Positions 1 through 9,258 of a stretch of DNA of 36,041 bases are shown here, piece by piece. The position numbers and the translations under genes are program-made. The notes below the pieces were generated by a model that had not been told where the DNA came from, searched no databases, and saw only the letters and a list, made by a program, of their open reading frames with translations. The stretch is taken from the NCBI GenBank assembly GCA_003427395.1, contig BFEA01000331.1:561655-597695 (forward strand), in the 5' to 3' direction. This DNA comes from Chara braunii (lineage: Eukaryota; Streptophyta; Charophyceae; Charales; Characeae). Each line of letters begins with the position of its first letter. The first letter of the stretch is position 1.

Positions 1-22
1 TTTTTTTTTTTTTTTTTTTTTT
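1..22. repeat. Poly-T run at the window edge
   Basis: Twenty-two consecutive T residues begin the window. Such a run would fit the A-tail of a retroposon inserted on the minus strand whose tail reaches beyond the left edge. The sequence to its right does not resemble the LINE 3' end found elsewhere in this window, so its parent element is unknown. Confidence 0.6.
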
Positions 23-59
23 CCCCCTTAATCCAACACTGATGTGCACTTGTCTATGG

Positions 60-285
60 TCGCCCGACTCCCCCTCTCCACCTCTTTAACCCTCCCTCCC
101 TCTAGACTTCCTTGTTCTTCGCTTTTCCTTACCCTTCCCTCCCTCTAGACTTCCTTGTTCTTTGCTTCTCCTTATTAGAGCCAAGTCGACTTTTGCCACC
201 CGACTCCCCCTCTCCACCTCTTCAACCCCCGCCCTCCCTCTAATCTCCCTTGTTCTTCGCTTCTCCTTCTTAAATCCGAGTCGCC
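60..285. repeat. Pyrimidine-rich tandem repeat
   Basis: Two modules alternate. CCCGACTCCCCCTCTCCACC occurs at 63 and again at 199. A CCTCCCTCTAGACTTCCTTG-like module follows near 97, 142 and 231 (the last degenerate). The strand is almost purely C and T. I see no coding potential. Confidence 0.7.
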
Positions 286-299
286 CCTTCTCCTCCCTT

Positions 300-1270
300 G
301 CTTACCTTACTTCCTCTCCACCCTTTTCTGGACATTGCTCGTAGATACTGCGTAGGTTTTGATATCCATAGCCCGTCTTACCTCTTACTCGCAAAATCCG
401 TTGTCCTTACATTGCGCGAATGCTTCGTAATGACCGTAACCTTGTGACTCGTGAATGCACTTGTTACGATCTACTATTCACTATCGCACCCCGTCCCTCT
501 AGATGACGTGGGACGCTGTCGGTGCGAATACCCTTACAAGGGTATCCGCCCTGGCTTTTGCATTTGACAGGAAGTAAGCTAAAAAGTTTGAGCATGCCGT
601 GCGAGTCACGACAGTATCCGCTGTTCATACGATAGGTGTGTCGTTTAGACTAAGGGCTGCTTGGCATAAGAGTGAGCGCGCAGCTTTAAGGCGCGCGTGT
701 GATTTTCCCCCTTTGATCATGAAGCCGGCGGGGTTGACCGAATCTTTCTTCTGGTGATTAAACTAAGTATTTTTGACCGATGGCGGGACTGGTGCGTAGG
801 TAAGCACGCGGAATGGCCACGGCGCGGGGTCGGTAGGCCGGCACGGACACTTGGTGACCTCACATGCAAATGCGGGCTGAGAGAACGACCAGGGCGTTTT
901 GCGGCCCTGGGTACGGCGCGGCTCTACTTCATATAGGATATCGCGCCTGTTTTGTTCCAAGCTGGGGCATAGCCCTATAGGTTACGACATCGGATTACTG
1001 CGACGGAGGTTTTGGGATCGAGGTCGGCGAGCGTCGGCGCCGCAGCTGCATCGGAGCGTTGTGGAGAAAACCGAGGGGTTGAGGGTCGACGGGCTATCCC
1101 CCTCTGGTTTTGTTGACACGCGCGGCGGCAGGGCCGGTCCACGGGACTGGTGGGACTTTAGCAGTCCCCGCACCGTGCATAGGGGCTCTTATTTATGATA
1201 TTTTATTTCTTTTATTTTTTTTTGTATTTGTCATGAGCGGCCCCGCTTTGGCCCGGAGCGCGGTGCCGTG
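300..1270. other. Stretch without a recognisable gene
   Basis: Only short overlapping open frames with no recognisable domain are present. The one clear structure is an 18-nt perfect inverted repeat at 528-545 (8-bp arms around AC). The right half (750-1200) is GC-rich with many CG dinucleotides. Confidence 0.5.
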
Positions 1271-1282
1271 GGTGTAGCAGGC

Positions 1283-1420
1283 ACCCAAAAGCCTAGCTCA
1301 CTGGGTACACCATTGAACTATTGAAATATAGACCGTGCTCAAACCCAGATGATGGGCCTTGATGAGTAAAAAAAAAAAATAAAAAAAAATTCTGAATTGC
1401 CTGAGGGCCGGGGCTGATTG
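1283..1420 (+). mobile_element. tRNA-derived SINE, copy 1
   Basis: An A-box-like TAGCTCACTGGGT at 1294 is followed about 40 nt later by a degenerate B-box-like GTGCTCAAACCC at 1335. An interrupted A-rich run (about 1368-1390) and a short unique tail starting TTCTGAA come next. The same order of blocks is seen in inverted orientation at about 9085-9230. The shared segment between the boxes contains TTGAAATA followed by AGACC, and both copies continue past the A-rich run with TTCTGAA and then a G-rich GGGCC. This supports a mobile family with an internal Pol III promoter. The B-box is degraded, so this copy is probably inactive. The ends are approximate, because no target duplication was found. 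Confidence 0.6.
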
Positions 1421-1424
1421 ACCC

Positions 1425-2270
1425 CGCGGCCCAGGCTATGTCCTTTGGGACATTCGTTAAAATTGGATTGATACAGAGAAGACTGGCGTGGCTACGGGCG
1501 CTAGGCGCTGTATTGAGCAAAGCCACGGGCAGTGGGGGTATGCGCGAACTGTCGAAACATAGGCCGAAAGGCCTTGGCACTGCGGCGAATGAACCTGTCC
1601 GGGGTTCTGCCGCAGGTACATGCGAAGCGGATGGGTAAAACCCGGCGGGATCAGGCAACAGCAACGCTGCCGTGCCGACTACCTCGTCGGACTTGGATAT
1701 AGGGGCGGAAGACTAATCGAACCGGTTAGTAGCTGGATCTTCCCGAAGTCCCTCCTCGGAGCTGGCCAGGTGGAGTGCGCTAGCAGCTGCGGGCGGAGTA
1801 AGGCAAAGTGAAAAGCTGCTGCAAAGAGGAGCGATGGACAGCGGGCAGCAGCAGGGCGAAGTTGGACGGAGAAGTATGAGGAGGGGATGAACCCAGACGG
1901 GCGTCTGCGCCGAGTGCATGCGCAGAGAGAGAGGGGAGGAGCTGACGGGGGGACCACTGCGTGGTGAAGTCGGGCCGGGCGAGGCGCCGAGTACGTGCTG
2001 GGCAGCGCCGGGCAGTTGCGGGCGAGGAGAGTGTGACGACCGCTGAGGTGGCAGGCAGCGGGCAGCGAGCCGTGAAGCAGCGGAGTGACGGGTCGCTGAG
2101 CCAAGACGTGGGTGCAGAAAGGGTGAGTGCACCCGAACGTGATCCGCGACCGGGTTCATTGGCAAGTTGAAGCAGGGAGTTAGAATAATGCACAACATTG
2201 GTATCGTATGGAACGAACCCGGACGGGCGCTTGTGACGGGTGCATTCGGAAGTGAAGAGGGAGAAGATCG
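1425..2270. other. Stretch without a recognisable gene
   Basis: Purine-rich, GC-rich DNA. Several overlapping frames stay open for 60-214 codons on the minus strand, but their translations are biased towards Ser, Pro, Leu and Arg and carry no domain. A segment of about 30 bp around GACGGGCG at 1889 recurs near 2215, so some duplication is present. Confidence 0.45.
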
Positions 2271-2279
2271 ACTATAGGA

Positions 2280-2900
2280 GACAGGACGACAAAGAGCTCG
2301 CTCGATTCTCGGTGAAATCGAGCGGGGGAAGAGACGAGACGGGTTTTTTTCCGACAAAGCGAGTCGAGCGGTGAAGTTAGAACGTGGGGAGGGTCAGTAG
2401 AATAGGGGGTATACGAGAAAAGTGCTGCGCGGGGCTATGGAGGAGAGGTGAATGAGGCAGAAAGAGGAAATCGAGATAATACTCGATTCTCGATAGAATC
2501 GGGCATGAGAAAGCTCGAAACAAGGGTTTTCCGTCATTGCGAACGTAATGGTGAAGTCAGATTAGCGGGAAGATTAGTAGGTTTGGAGTTAAGTGAGAAG
2601 GAAGGCTGCGCGAAGGCTATCGGGAAACAGGCATGGCCGGGGTTGATAGATCAATATTTCGCTCGATGGAGCGTGAAAACGAGTGAGATAAAAGAAAAGA
2701 ATAAGGCGACTGGATGTGTTGAATCCGATCCCACACTTAGTTGGGGAAGAAGGTTAGTATGTCGGGAGTTGGGATGAGGATGAATCTAGACAGCGAAAGG
2801 CGCATGATGCATGCGTGAAGATGACGTTGGAGGAGGAGTGATATGGGCGAGTTGGGTTCCGAAATTAGAATCGGAAGGAAGTGGGTACCCGTCCGTACCT
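2280..2900. repeat. Diverged ~180-bp tandem repeat with a hairpin per unit
   Basis: Landmarks recur at a spacing near 180 bp. A CAGTA/TAGTA block lies at 2395, 2575 and 2755. Hairpins centre near 2311, 2492, 2672 and 2866. The arms are GCTCGATT/AATCGAGC, CGATTCT/AGAATCG, CTCG/CGAG and TTCCGA/TCGGAA. Outside these blocks the units are strongly diverged. The monomer length is like that of many satellite DNAs. No protein-coding signal is seen. Confidence 0.55.
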
Positions 2901-3480
2901 TAGTGGCAGATTCATTCAGGTTGGTGCATTCTGTTGATAGGAATAGCGAAGGGGGGAATCGGGAGGCCAACGGGAAGACCGTAGGAGAAGAGAACCTTAC
3001 TGGGATGTAGCCAGCTGAGTCGCTGCGGGGGATATTCATTATGTGGGGGACCGTTCGATATTATTGGGAAGCTCGTTATTGAAGCTGGAGTCGGGTGCCC
3101 AGCAGGGGAGAGCCTGGCGTTGAGACAAACGGGCGGGCACGGCGACATAGGCGATTGCACACGAGCCAGCTGAGGGATCAAGGAACAAGCCGTGAGGATT
3201 GAGGGACCTGCCCGCGGAAGAGAGGTTGTCCGGAAGAGGGAAGTAAGAAGGTCTGAAGCCGGACGTGGACTAGAGGGCTGCTTGCCAGCCTGTGTGGCCG
3301 CCGATTCGGTCTGGCTGGGCGACAGCAGACCTGGACTATGGACAAAAGACAGTGAGCTACGGATGGTTACTATTGCCATTGGTTGCTGGGTTACCTGGCC
3401 CTGCAAGACCGACGCGAGTTAGGCACAAACTATTCTATTGACCGTGCGCAAACAGTAGCCAACTCCCGAAATTTACAGCG
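2901..3480. other. Stretch without a recognisable gene
   Basis: G- and A-rich sequence continuing from the 180-bp array, possibly a further decayed unit. No domain, RNA gene or clear repeat could be made out. Confidence 0.4.
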
Positions 3481-3800
3481 TTGCTACAATTTGTTGTTAT
3501 CGCCGCTAGTTACTGCTGTGTGTCGCTACGCTTGTTACAGTTGTTGTTGTCGCTGTTGATTCACATCATCTATGTGCGGCTGTGCCCGTGGGCTGTATGT
3601 GAGAACTGCTGTTGGCCACAGGCTGGGCACGGACTGTCGGCTACGGGCCGCGGTGTGCCGTTGGAGCTACTGATGGGCTGTGATTGTTGTTGACCACTAC
3701 TATATACTACATCGGGTGACTGCCGCTAGTGTTGATCGATTGCTGTTGTTGCTGTTTACCACTGAGAATTACTGCTGTAACTGAGAACTGTTGCAAACTG
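3480..3800. repeat. TGT/TGC-rich low-complexity tract
   Basis: Frequent TGCTGT, GTTGTTG and CTGTTG words give a low-complexity tract. It is open for 70 codons in one frame but encodes only a Leu/Cys/Val-rich stretch of no known family. Confidence 0.5.
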
Positions 3801-3969
3801 CGGAGTAATTGCGATCAACTTAAGGAGGAGTATTGAGGCTCAAAGGACTGGTTGAGCTTTGAGAAGGGTGTTGTTACAAGGGTAAGGAGGGTTATTGCTG
3901 CCAACTAGGACGTCGTCAGGAGGCTGACCTCAACAGTTTGACTTCAGGGTTTGACCAAGCTGCAGCAGG

Positions 3970-4296
3970 TTGGCCATCATTGCGGGGTCCTCAGGAGCTG
4001 AAGATTACAAGGCCCTCTCCAGTAAGCCTGAGAGCACCCCTCTTGTATCTGAGAGTCTCAAACCATCTCCCTCTGTCCTTCTTACTCTCAGTCTAGTCCT
4101 TGGTTACGAGAGGAAGGCGGCAGGCGGGATTGCAACCCGTAAGTCCGCGTCAAGGCTCTGTGGGGAGCTTACCCATCGAATGCGGGAGCTCTGTCGAAAC
4201 TTAGAAGGAGTTCTGGAGGCAGGGAACCATCAGGTAAAATCACATCATCTGTATAACCCACTACTACCCATGTTTGCCTATCTCCCTGTAGTATGA
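3970..4296 (+). CDS. Unassigned 108-codon open frame, doubtful
   Basis: This frame has no recognised domain. Its more balanced second half (residues about 60-90) contains a charged stretch with RMRELCRNLEGVLEAGN that could form a helix, and a possible splice donor GTAAAA follows at 4234, so part of it could be an exon. No upstream or downstream partner exon is evident and the composition is not decisive. It lies just left of the hairpin-repeat region. It could equally be chance. Confidence 0.15.
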   Translation: MAIIAGSSGAEDYKALSSKPESTPLVSESLKPSPSVLLTLSLVLGYERKAAGGIATRKSASRLCGELTHRMRELCRNLEGVLEAGNHQVKSHHLYNPLLPMFAYLPVV

Positions 4297-4480
4297 TTGT
4301 CGTATGCATGTGTTGTCCCTATGGTTTTTGCTTTCTCTTCAAGACATAATCAGACTAAAGGGAAGGAATGTGTGAGAGTGAAGTTCAAGTTCCTTCTTTA
4401 TTTTGATTGAAAGCAGACAAGGGATAAACCGGGGAAAGGTGGGAGGAAGGTAGACTGCATGCGTTTGACTGGGTCATCCA

Positions 4481-5168
4481 AAGCCTGAGCATTGTTTCCA
4501 AGGTGAATGGCTCGGGGCTGTGTTTATTTGACTGTTTTCTGAAGGACCAGGCATTGTTTCCAAGGTGAATGGCCTGGTTGCTGTGTTTGTTTAGTTGTTT
4601 TCTGGGGAACCAGGCATTGTTTCCATGGTGAATGACCTGGTTGCTCTAATTAACTCTGGGGGTTTACCTGATTGAAGGGGTTTAAGTTCTTGTTTATTCT
4701 GAGGGAGGATTTCTGGTCTAAGGCTAAGCATTGTTTCCATGGTGAATGGTTTGGCCTGAAAACCGCGCACATAAATTAAACCGAGTATAAAGGAAAGTAC
4801 TTCATGTATATTTGCATGTGAACTGGCAGCTGGGCATTGTTTCTACTGTGAATGGTCCAGTGTTAAGCCATATCATTAAGAAGAGAAAGAGAAAAATACG
4901 AAGTATCAATGGAAATAGTCTGGGCAAGCTGAACATTGTTTCCATGGCGAATGGTTCAGTCCCCTGCCCATATTTGCTTTCCTTTTTGAAAACAAAGTCA
5001 GAGAAATACTAAATTTTGGATATTAAACGGCTCAGGGCGGCTAGGCATTGTTTCCATGGCGAATGGCCTAGTCATATGCCTAAAAGAAGAGAGAAGTAGT
5101 TGTGGAACCTGTTCGTGTATATCTTAAAGGCAAGCTGGACATTGTTTCCATGGCGAATGGTCCAACTC
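4481..5168. repeat. Array of eight hairpins with a conserved loop
   Basis: Eight copies of a 20-nt core close to CATTGTTTCCATGGYGAATG start at 4490, 4552, 4615, 4729, 4835, 4934, 5046 and 5140, spaced 62-114 bp apart. CATT and AATG pair around a 12-nt loop. One unpaired base (G in seven copies, A in one) follows on the 3' side, then an outer stem of about 4-8 bp. The outer arms differ between copies yet remain complementary: CCTGAG/CTCGGG, ACCAGG/CCTGGT (two copies), AGGCTAAG/TTTGGCCT, GCTGGG/TCCAGT, GCTGAA/TTCAGT, GGCTAGG/CCTAGTC and a weaker CTGGA/TCCAA. Some pairs are G-T wobbles. Conserved loops and covarying stems suggest selection or a hairpin-based amplification mechanism. DNA between copies is unrelated except for the first three units. 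I do not recognise the family. Confidence 0.8.
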
Positions 5169-5389
5169 TATGTCTTATGTAAAGGGGAAATAAGGGTTTA
5201 AGGATTTAAAAGATTCATAAACTATCTATATGGAATGAACTTGGGGCTGGTGAGAGTACTTACCTTTGTGGTTTGATTTGCACATGACTGAGTGAGGCCA
5301 CTACTTAATCTGAATTTCAGGTTGGTAGGTAGTTGCTTTAGCTGCTCGCCATGTGCTAGAGTCATAGAAGTTAGTGTCAATTCCTGCAA

Positions 5390-6290
5390 TTTCTGTAATA
5401 ACTTTTTTTTACTTAGTTCAATTCTCGTATTTTCTGGGATTTTTTCTTATATTTGGCTTTGTATAAATCTTGGCAAGCTATTTTCTCTACGGGAAGCGCT
5501 GCCGAAATTTCTACAAATCCAACGAGTTAGTCGAATTTTGGCTTGTCAGAAGTTCAACTTTGTCTTTTCTCTTATCTGACTTAGTTAAAATCTGGGAACT
5601 CTCCTTTTCTAAAGGGAGTGCTGCCTAAATTTTTGCTAATTCAGGGAGTTAGACAAAATCGAGCTTCGGGAAGTCAAAGTTACTTTCAAATTCTGGACTT
5701 GGCCTTGTATAAATTTTGGCATAACACTTTTCTTCAGGGAGTGCTGCCGAAATTTTTACAAAATTGAGGAGTTAGTTAAATTATGTCTGAAGTTGAGCTC
5801 GAACTGCCTTTTGAGTTCATATCTGACTTAGTATGAATCTGGGGAGTCCCCCTTTTTAAAGGGAATGCTGCCCAAATTTCTACTATTTCAGAGAGTTAGA
5901 CATAATTTGATTTTCCAGAGTAAGAGATTATTCTTGCCTTTATATTTGACTTAGTATAAATTTGGAAAGCCTCCATTTCTAAAGGGAATGCTGCCCAAAT
6001 TTTCGCTATTTTAGGAAGTTAGACATAGTTTTGACTTTCCAGAGTTAGAGATTATTTTTGCCTTTATATATGACTTTGTATAAATATGGAAAGCCAAATC
6101 TGGAAAGCCTCCCTTTCTAAAGGGAATGCTGGCCCAATTTCTGCTATTTCAGGAAGTTGGACATAGTTTTGACTTTCTAGAGTTAAAAATTATTTTTGTT
6201 TTCATATCTGGACTTATATAAATTTTGGAAAGGCACTTTCCCTACGGGAAGCGCTGTCGAAATTTTCTTAGCTTAAAGAAGATAGTTTAT
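5390..6290. repeat. 123-bp tandem array, seven units
   Basis: A GGGAAGCGCTGCC / GGGAATGCTGCC block recurs at 5491, 5614, 5737, 5861, 5984, 6122 and 6246, a nearly constant period of 123-124 bp. One unit is longer by about 15 bp because AATATGGAAAGCC is partly duplicated. The first and last units share CTACGGGAAGCGCTG, whereas inner units have CTAAAGGGA. In most units the block lies on the 3' arm of a short hairpin such as CCCTTT/AAAGGG or CTTTCC/GGGAAG. The DNA is AT-rich with stops in all frames, so it is non-coding. Confidence 0.8.
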
Positions 6291-6299
6291 ATTTTGATA

Positions 6300-7720
6300 G
6301 GTGGCGATTCTGGCAATCCACCCTGAATATGAGAGATTCTGCAGTTGGTCTACCTTTGCTTAGGCACTAGCTTAGAGGTAGACTTAGACTTAGCTTATAG
6401 AGAGATTTTTAGTGAGGATGTGTCATGGAGTTGTATTCTCCATACACTTACGATCTTAGCTTGGGGATTGGTCTGTCGTGTGTTACAGGTCTTCTTGATC
6501 TTTTGATTCAAGATCCGGACTAGATTCAGCTTGATCCCTTGAGGGTCATCTTCTGTTATCATTGATAACAGGTCGGTTGCCGATTCGTCGGTTTGCGATT
6601 TAACTCCAATCCACTCCTGTCACTCAACCTAAAGGCTTTAGCCCTGTGGTTTGAATTGTTTCATTGTGTTTTTACCCGGACTTTATTGAATGGTCATTTA
6701 ACTAAAGTACCGAGTTCTTATTTTGGGGAGTTGCACAAGAGTAAGGCTTGTATGGCTAAAGCGAGGGGTATGATTGCAAGGAATGATTGAAGTTGACTCC
6801 GTGTAGTGTGTGGACTCCTGGATGAACCTTTGATGTGATTGCAGGTGCGTTTGTGGTTCGAACTTTGGATGTGATTGCCTGTGATTACATACATATGTGG
6901 TTGAGAGGAGCCCTGCTGTGACTGTGAGAAGTGATCGTCCTATATAATTAAACCTCATATATTTATGAGTGCCCTGAATGTTTGCGAGGCCTACTGTGAT
7001 TGTGCATAAGGGTTAGTCAGATTATGCCTCGAGATAAAAGGGGGATCTCCCCTTGCCCTTGCTTTTTAAAGTTGTCTGGTTGGACGTTGTAGTCCGTGGC
7101 AGCCGTCAAAGTCAAACCCCTTGACTTTCGCCCAGGCCTGGAATAGGAGTCATCCCCAGGGCCACAAGAAACGACTGCCACCACAGGTAGGGACCTGTGT
7201 ACCACCCACTGTGCACAGAGTGCAGAAGAGGGTGTGTGATCTTCAACCGCGCATGGCGGTTGTCCTGCGTCGAGAGATTAACCCTCAAGGCGTGTGTCAG
7301 CCGACACTTGAGTGTCGAATGCAGCCCTCGAGATTAGCGAGGACCGCGCTAAGTATGGGTACTACATAGTACGCCATCATTGTGACTGCTTGCGTACACT
7401 TGCATTGCGAGTCGATATGAGTTAGCCCTGCGACCGCGCGATTTTATATTAAGTCTCGCGCGTGACGCCTATCCGATTTCCGCGTCGGACAATTATGGGA
7501 TGACTACCGAGGGGCTAAGAGCGTTGTCGCGTTGTTTGTGTCGCATTGTTCGTGCTGTGTCGTTTTGTGCGTATGTGTGTGGGTTTTATTTTTGTGTTTG
7601 TAAAGTGGTGTGCGCGTGGTGTGTGGGATGCGTCCTAGTCGACCGACGACGAGCCGCGCTTGGGACCTCAGCCCCCCAAGATGTCGGTCCGCGTGCGGGT
7701 TTGATAGAGGCGTATTACCG
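6300..7720. other. Stretch without a recognisable gene
   Basis: Only short open frames of 60-90 codons without domains are found. A perfect inverted repeat CGACACT/AGTGTCG lies at 7302-7317. Base composition changes from AT-rich (to about 7000) to GC-rich with many CG dinucleotides (after 7100), so two DNA segments of different origin may meet here. Confidence 0.45.
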
Positions 7721-7723
7721 CGC

Positions 7724-8024
7724 GTACCCCCTATGCTACAGCGAATGAGAAACGCCCTCGGTTGGTCCACCTCTGCGATTGCAACTGATTAGCTTTCGTA
7801 CTGTGGACTGGTAGCTCGGCGGGGATACGCCCACTGAAGGGAGGTGACAGCTCCCGTAAGGTGTAGGTAAGTCGTGCCTCGCGTAGGCCCTATCCTGTCG
7901 TAGGGGCTCGCGAGAGGTATGGCTGGCGCACCCGGCCGGAGCGGCTTGCGGAAGCTCCATGTATATTGCGACGAAGGGTTGTGAAAACCAACTCCTGTGT
8001 GACGCGGCCGGGAGGGTCCCGCGC
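7724..8024 (+). repeat. Near-copy 1 of a 300-bp sequence, left of adapter
   Basis: Aligns over its whole length, in the same orientation, with 8065-8361, with scattered substitutions and small indels. It ends exactly where the adapter begins. The sequence is GC-rich and contains small inverted repeats such as GGGAG/CTCCC. No coding or RNA function was recognised. Because the two copies meet through a synthetic adapter, their tandem arrangement should not be trusted. Confidence 0.8.
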
Positions 8025-8062
8025 CTGTCTCTTATACACATCTAGATGTGTATAAGAGACAG
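8025..8062. other. Nextera mate-pair junction adapter (artefact)
   Basis: Positions 8025-8043 read CTGTCTCTTATACACATCT, the Tn5 mosaic-end complement used in Nextera libraries. Positions 8044-8062 are its exact reverse complement. This head-to-head pair is the circularisation junction of mate-pair libraries. Translations crossing it contain the database-contaminant peptides SYTHLDVYKRQ and MCIRDR. It is not genomic sequence. Confidence 0.97.
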
Positions 8063-8064
8063 GG

Positions 8065-8361
8065 GTACCCCCTATGCTACAGCGAACGAGAAACGCCCTC
8101 GGCTGGTCCACCTCTGCGATTGCAACTGAGTAGCTTTCGTATTGTGGACTGGTAGCTAGCGGGGATACGCCCACCGAAGGGAGGTGACAACTCCCGTAAG
8201 GTGGAGGTAAGTTGTGCCTCGCGTAGGCCCTATCCTGTCGTAGGGGCTCGCGAGAGGTATGGCTGGCGCACTCGGCCGGAGCGGCCTAAGGAAGCTCCAT
8301 TTGTGTGTTCGTGACGAGGTTGGTCCAACTCCTGCGTGACGCGGCCGGGAGGGTCCCGCGC
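8065..8361 (+). repeat. Near-copy 2 of the 300-bp sequence, right of adapter
   Basis: Partner of 7724-8024. The shared sequence runs from GTACCCCCTATGC to GGGTCCCGCGC and continues beyond into 8362 onward, where copy 1 is cut off by the adapter. Differences between copies indicate two family members or alleles rather than the same read twice. Confidence 0.8.
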
Positions 8362-8458
8362 TGCCTCGTGCGGTGCCGGACCGATGTGCTCGACAACGCA
8401 CCTCCCCTCGTGAAGCCAACTTGCCCCCTTCGCGTATCATGGAGCCGACCCCCCCTCG

Positions 8459-8790
8459 CCCTTCTCCGACTTACCCCTCACTTTCCATTCGCTGTCCTTG
8501 ATCACCTATGGTGTGGCTCACCTCTCCCTTCGACCATCCAACACTGTCTACCCTCGAAGGGCTCGTGCTGACGTGTCAAGCTTGATGTCTGCACTCCGCC
8601 TACGTTACTTTTGTTGCCCCTTACCTTTCTCCAACTTACTCCTCTCTTTTCGTTCGTTGTCTTTGATCGTTTATGGTGTGGCTCGCCTCTCCCTTCGACC
8701 AGCCTACATTGCCTTCCCTCGAAAGGCCGACGTGTCGGGCTTGATGTCTGCATACTGCCTACGTTACTGATGATGTGTCTACGCGTTGAT
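8459..8790. repeat. Two tandem units of 165 bp
   Basis: TGGTGTGGCTCACCTCTCCC at 8509 recurs with one change at 8674. The shared unit starts with a TTCTCC-ACTTAC block and ends with CTGCCTACGTTAC, and a partial third end occurs near 8790-8809. C- and T-rich. No domain is seen in any frame. Confidence 0.7.
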
Positions 8791-8825
8791 GTTTGCACTC
8801 TGCCTACTTGACTATCGTGTCGTCG

Positions 8826-8935
8826 CGCGTTGACACGCGTCCACGCGTCGTCTCTTATTGACACGTGTCCACGCGTCGTCTCTTATTGACACGTGTCCAC
8901 GTATTGATGACGCTCGTCCACGTATTGACGCGTGA
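8826..8935. repeat. 28-bp tandem repeat with CACGTG palindromes
   Basis: TGACAC starts at 8831, 8859 and 8887, giving a period of 28 bp, followed by decayed partial units. Each unit has GTCCACGCGTCGTCTCTTAT, or a shortened form, and two contain the palindrome GACACGTGTC, which includes a G-box/E-box core CACGTG. Whether this binds a factor cannot be told from sequence. Confidence 0.65.
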
Positions 8936-9084
8936 CCAGTCTTTGGCGCTTGACGCTCGTTCACGTGTTGACATTCGACGCGCAACTCTGTTGCCACCGG
9001 TCCGCTATGCCGGTCGCCTCAGCGCGCTACCCCAGCGGCGCATGCGCTCTCCCAGCCGATCTTTTAAATTCTGTTTCCTTTCCC

Positions 9085-9230
9085 CCCACCGCTTTTTCTT
9101 GTTGGGCCCAAGTACTTCAGAATTATTTTGATTTTTGTTCATCTGGTTGCGTTTGCAATTCGAACCTGGGTCTGTATTTCAACAGTTCATGGGCATACGA
9201 ACTAAGCTAGGCCTGTTGATGATGCCCTTT
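9085..9230 (-). mobile_element. tRNA-derived SINE, copy 2 (inverted)
   Basis: Read on the minus strand, an A-box-like TAGCTTAGTTCG (complement of 9199-9210) is followed by a good B-box GGTTCGAATTG (complement near 9157-9167), then an A-rich segment and TTCTGAAGTACTTGGGCCC. Block order and several words match copy 1 at 1283-1420, including GCCTAGCT, TTGAAATA, AGACC and TTCTGAA. The better B-box here suggests it is closer to the source. Spacing of the boxes (about 40 nt) fits a tRNA-like Pol III promoter. No intact cloverleaf can be drawn, so this is not a functional tRNA. Confidence 0.65.
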
Positions 9231-9258
9231 TTATCTGATTGCTGAGGATTCTAATTCT

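Noticed and set aside
1679-2357. Overlapping minus-strand frames of 137-214 codons
   Set aside because: Three frames are open at once with Ser/Pro/Leu/Arg-biased content, typical of GC-rich non-coding DNA; no domain.
7736-8174. Open frames of about 95-100 codons around 8041
   Set aside because: They run through the synthetic adapter; MCIRDR and SYTHLDVYKRQ are adapter translations.
7000-8460. Ribosomal DNA or spacer, suggested by GC-rich structured sequence
   Set aside because: No conserved rRNA core sequence could be recognised.
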